The position numbers and the translations under genes are program-made. A stretch of DNA of 33,061 nucleotides from Entophlyctis helioformis. Lineage: Eukaryota; Chytridiomycota; Chytridiomycetes; Chytridiales; Chytriomycetaceae. The stretch lies in contig JAHLKH010000242.1 of assembly GCA_025526915.1 (NCBI GenBank), positions 1 to 33,061 of the forward strand, written 5' to 3'. Of the stretch, positions 30,596 to 33,061 are shown piece after piece; positions within the stretch are counted from its first letter, which is position 1; every line of letters starts with the position of its first letter. The notes beneath the pieces were generated by a model. The model did no database searches. It worked only from the letters and a program-made list of their open reading frames with translations, and was not told where the DNA came from.

Positions 30596-33061
30596 ATGAC
30601 CGTTAGCCCCAACAACAGCCCGCCCGACGGACCGACCCCGCCAGCGTCGCCTCGTCCTAGCTCTGCTCTGAGTGTGGCCGCCATCACGACGCCGCCTCGA
30701 GCCATCGCCGCTCCAAGTGTGACCGCCAGCAGCAGCAAGAGCAAGCTGAGCAAGTGGTACGACCGCCTCGCCTGCGGCAGCGAGCTCGACAATAGCCCGC
30801 CAGCGGCTTTTGCCAAGAGTGCCTCGCACTCTGTCTCGACCGTCGAGGATGACGAGCAGCGATCCGCTCCTCCAAACGCTGCTGGGGCTGAAGGCAATGA
30901 CAACAAGGTGTGGCCGTGCACACACTGCTGCCTCAGCCACTGCTGCTGCTGTCTTCCGACCCACAAAGACTGACAATGCTGACGATCCATGCAGTTCCAG
31001 CGCCAGTTGCTCTTGATCCTAAGGAACGAGACGCAGTCGGTCGAGTCGATGGATCTCTCCAAGCCGGACGATCTGGTCAGTGCCATCAACGGGCATGCCA
31101 GCAGGCTGTTCGAGCTGCAGAGCCAGATCCTCGAGGAAGCCCGTTCTGCTGCCGCCGTCGCTGAGGACGACTCGCAGGCCCAGGCTGCCAAGTCAGCCAT
31201 GGCAGATGCCGCCTTTGAGGAGCTCAAGAGCGTTCTCGGATCGGCACTTGAGGGCCATGAGGCACTCACGACCGCCTGCAACTCGTTCCTCAAGGAAGTT
31301 GGCGAGGACGAGGTTGACATTGACACGGCCACCGTCTCCAACATTGTCACGCTCAGCAGCACTGTCGTCGAGTTTGTCGACATGATCCGCAAGGCTCCCA
31401 AGAAGACCGACGGCAGCAGCGTCAAGGCCGTGACGCGTTCCTCGCCACCAACGGTCTCGAAGTCGCCTCGACCGTCATCTCTGCTGCCAAGGCCGCATCG
31501 CACTTTGTGCCGATCCCAGGCATTGCCGTCGCCATTGGCATCATCGACAACATCCTCGCCAATGTCAAGGACGGCGTGGACAGCATTGGCGGTCTGAAGA
31601 GCTTCCTGGCCGACCTCAAGGAACTCAAGACGATCCTTGCACCGATGGCCAACCAGTGGTTCTCTGCCGATGTGCGCGGCAAGTGCGCCGAGCTCGTGGA
31701 TCTGCTCAAGGAGGTTCAGAAGTCCATCAAGGCTGGTACCAGCACGACCGGCAGCTGGTTCAAGATTGTCATTGGATCCAAGAGGGCCGAGGTCGAAGCC
31801 CAGATGGCTGGATACAAGAGCCGTCTTGCCAAGATCAAGGAGGTGCGTGACGATCGCTTTGCTCTCATGGGTCTGTGCACTTGGCTGACTGACACTCTCC
31901 ACTCGCCAGCTGATCTCGCTCGCCATGCAAGTGGACTCTGCTGTCATGCTCATGCACACGGCCAAGAAACTCAACCTGATCGACACCAAGACAGACAGGA
32001 TCCTGCAGTGCGTGTTGCTGCCAGTGGCTGCCACCGCGGCACCATGTCCATCCACTGACATGCGACGCTGCACAGATTCCTGCGCCCGCGTACTCTCCAC
32101 CTTCGCCACGACGACTTTCTCATCTCAGCCATCCCTGAAGACTCCAACGGCACTTTCATGGTGTACAAGGCCAAGATGGATGGCAGCGAGATCATTGTCA
32201 AGGAGTTCAAGCACAGCCTGGACGAGACTGTGTCCACCAGTATCGAGTACGAGGCACGCCAGTGGTTCAAGCTCAGTCACGCCAACCTGCTGCCCATCAC
32301 AGGCATCTGTCTCAAGGGCAAGGATGACAGGAAGCCATTCATTGCCATGCCGTACATGGACTGCGATCTCAAGTCGTACTTGGCTGCCCATCCTGATCTG
32401 AGCGTACACGAGCGTCTGCGCATTCTGGTTTGTATTGCGCGCGGCCTCAAGTACCTGCATGTGTTTGCACCAAGAGCACCGGTCGTCCATGGCAGTCTCT
32501 CAATGAGCCGCATCCATCTCGGTCAGTCGACCATCTTTCTGTTGCTGATGCCAACTGGCAGGTACTCACACAGACAACTTGATGACAGACTCCAAGGCAA
32601 GAAGGTCAAGATCAGTGTCGGCATGCAGTCTATTCGCGCCTTGGCAGGATCCACCCACAGCACCAGTGATGCCAAGTACATGGCGCCTGAAGCCAAAACA
32701 AGAGGCATTGCGCTGTACTACAATGCAAGCATCGGCAACCCTCAGGACCAGTCTATGGACAAGGCGGATGAACAGCAGAGGCTTCAACCATGTTGATGTC
32801 TATGCATTTGGCGTCCTTGCTCAGGATGTCTTGGCACAGGCCGCCGACCAACTCCAGCCACCAGACAACACCAGTGCCGATCTGTGGCAGAGTCTGCAGC
32901 TCACTCTCAAGACCTGCTGTAAAAATGACCCTGATGATCGCCCTGACTTTTCTTCAATTGTCAAGGCATTGGCCATGGCAACTAGGCCAGTTGGTGGTGT
33001 GTCATTGTTTGTGCTCTGTTTTTCTGCTAGCTGTCTGCTTACCACATTGTTTCAAATGACA
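30596..33061 (+). CDS. MLKL-like helical domain plus pseudokinase, 3' end cut by window
   Basis: Exons 30596-30907, 30995-31842, 31910-32007, 32076-32714 and 32779 to the edge, with one apparent missing base at about 31427-31432 (VKAV to DAFLATNGLEV). Residues 1-104 are disordered. About 105-245 are helical. About 250-420 resemble the MLKL/HeLo-type helical bundle: FVPIPGIAVAIGIIDNILAN, then KCAELVDLLKEVQKSIKAG, WFKIVIG, and SRLAKIKE joined by splicing to LISLAMQVDS. The C-terminus is a kinase fold: Lys462 (IIVKEF) is kept, but HRD is HGS (558-560, HGSLSMSRIHL), DFG is SVG (KKVKISVGMQS), and MAPEAK then DVYAFGVLAQDV and RPDFSSIV follow. Both catalytic Asp are absent, so it is a pseudokinase. 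MLKL uses this architecture to permeabilise membranes in necroptosis; the role here is inference. A 40-bp intron at 32520-32559 is possible but then needs another frame correction. Confidence 0.75.

Noticed and set aside
30388..32109. 573-codon minus-strand open frame
   Set aside because: Antisense of the pseudokinase gene, which has splice sites and family motifs on the plus strand; no recognisable domain in the antisense product.
1..33061. tRNA or rRNA genes
   Set aside because: No cloverleaf with A/B-box spacing or conserved rRNA stretch was noticed on either strand; a covariance search was not possible.

Overview
This is a GC-rich, intron-rich, gene-dense nuclear DNA window from a eukaryote, most likely a zoosporic (chytrid) fungus. 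The best guess is a Rhizophydiales species of the Polyrhizophydium/Batrachochytrium kind. The reasons are very short introns (mostly 50-110 bp with GT..AG ends), intergenic gaps of tens to a few hundred bases, a microtubule-depolymerising kinesin-13, a FAM72 gene, a multi-membrane-span class III cyclase, and an ankyrin-repeat protein of a type I associate with expanded chytrid families. The genus is inference. I built exon models by hand from splice consensus, reading-frame phase and family motifs, and nearly all models close in frame.

Layout from left to right: (1) minus 1-1905, PH-domain protein, cut by the left edge; (2) plus 2342-4555, coiled-coil protein with a CC1-box-like dynein-adaptor motif; (3) minus 4692-8501, intronless 1269-residue orphan; (4) minus 8577-9317, glutathione-peroxidase-type thiol peroxidase; (5) plus 9437-12583, kinesin-13; (6) minus 12656-13325, small TPR protein; (7) minus 13441-18829, about 12-TM two-domain adenylyl cyclase; (8) plus 18911-20397, 2-oxoglutarate/Fe(II) dioxygenase; (9) plus 20850-21862, FAM72; (10) plus 22278-24506, intronless orphan; (11) plus 24599-27351, Irc3-type DEAH helicase in 12 exons, including a predicted 5-nt microexon; (12) plus 27348-28628, short-chain dehydrogenase, whose ATG overlaps the helicase stop; (13) minus about 28660-29330, decayed Ty3/gypsy integrase; (14) plus 29357-30272, broken ankyrin-repeat gene; (15) plus 30596 to the right edge, a protein with an MLKL-like helical domain followed by a pseudokinase.

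The first 28.6 kb look like ordinary conserved housekeeping, cytoskeletal and signalling genes. The last 4.4 kb are accessory in character: transposon debris, a decayed ankyrin gene and the putative cell-death-type pseudokinase. The most interesting items are the MLKL-like architecture, the adenylyl cyclase with its two catalytic halves in swapped order, the 5-nt microexon that encodes part of the helicase DEAH box, two GC-AG introns, and several single-base frame losses inside otherwise conserved domains. Those losses may be assembly errors, since three of them can be explained by a lost G in a GGGC context.
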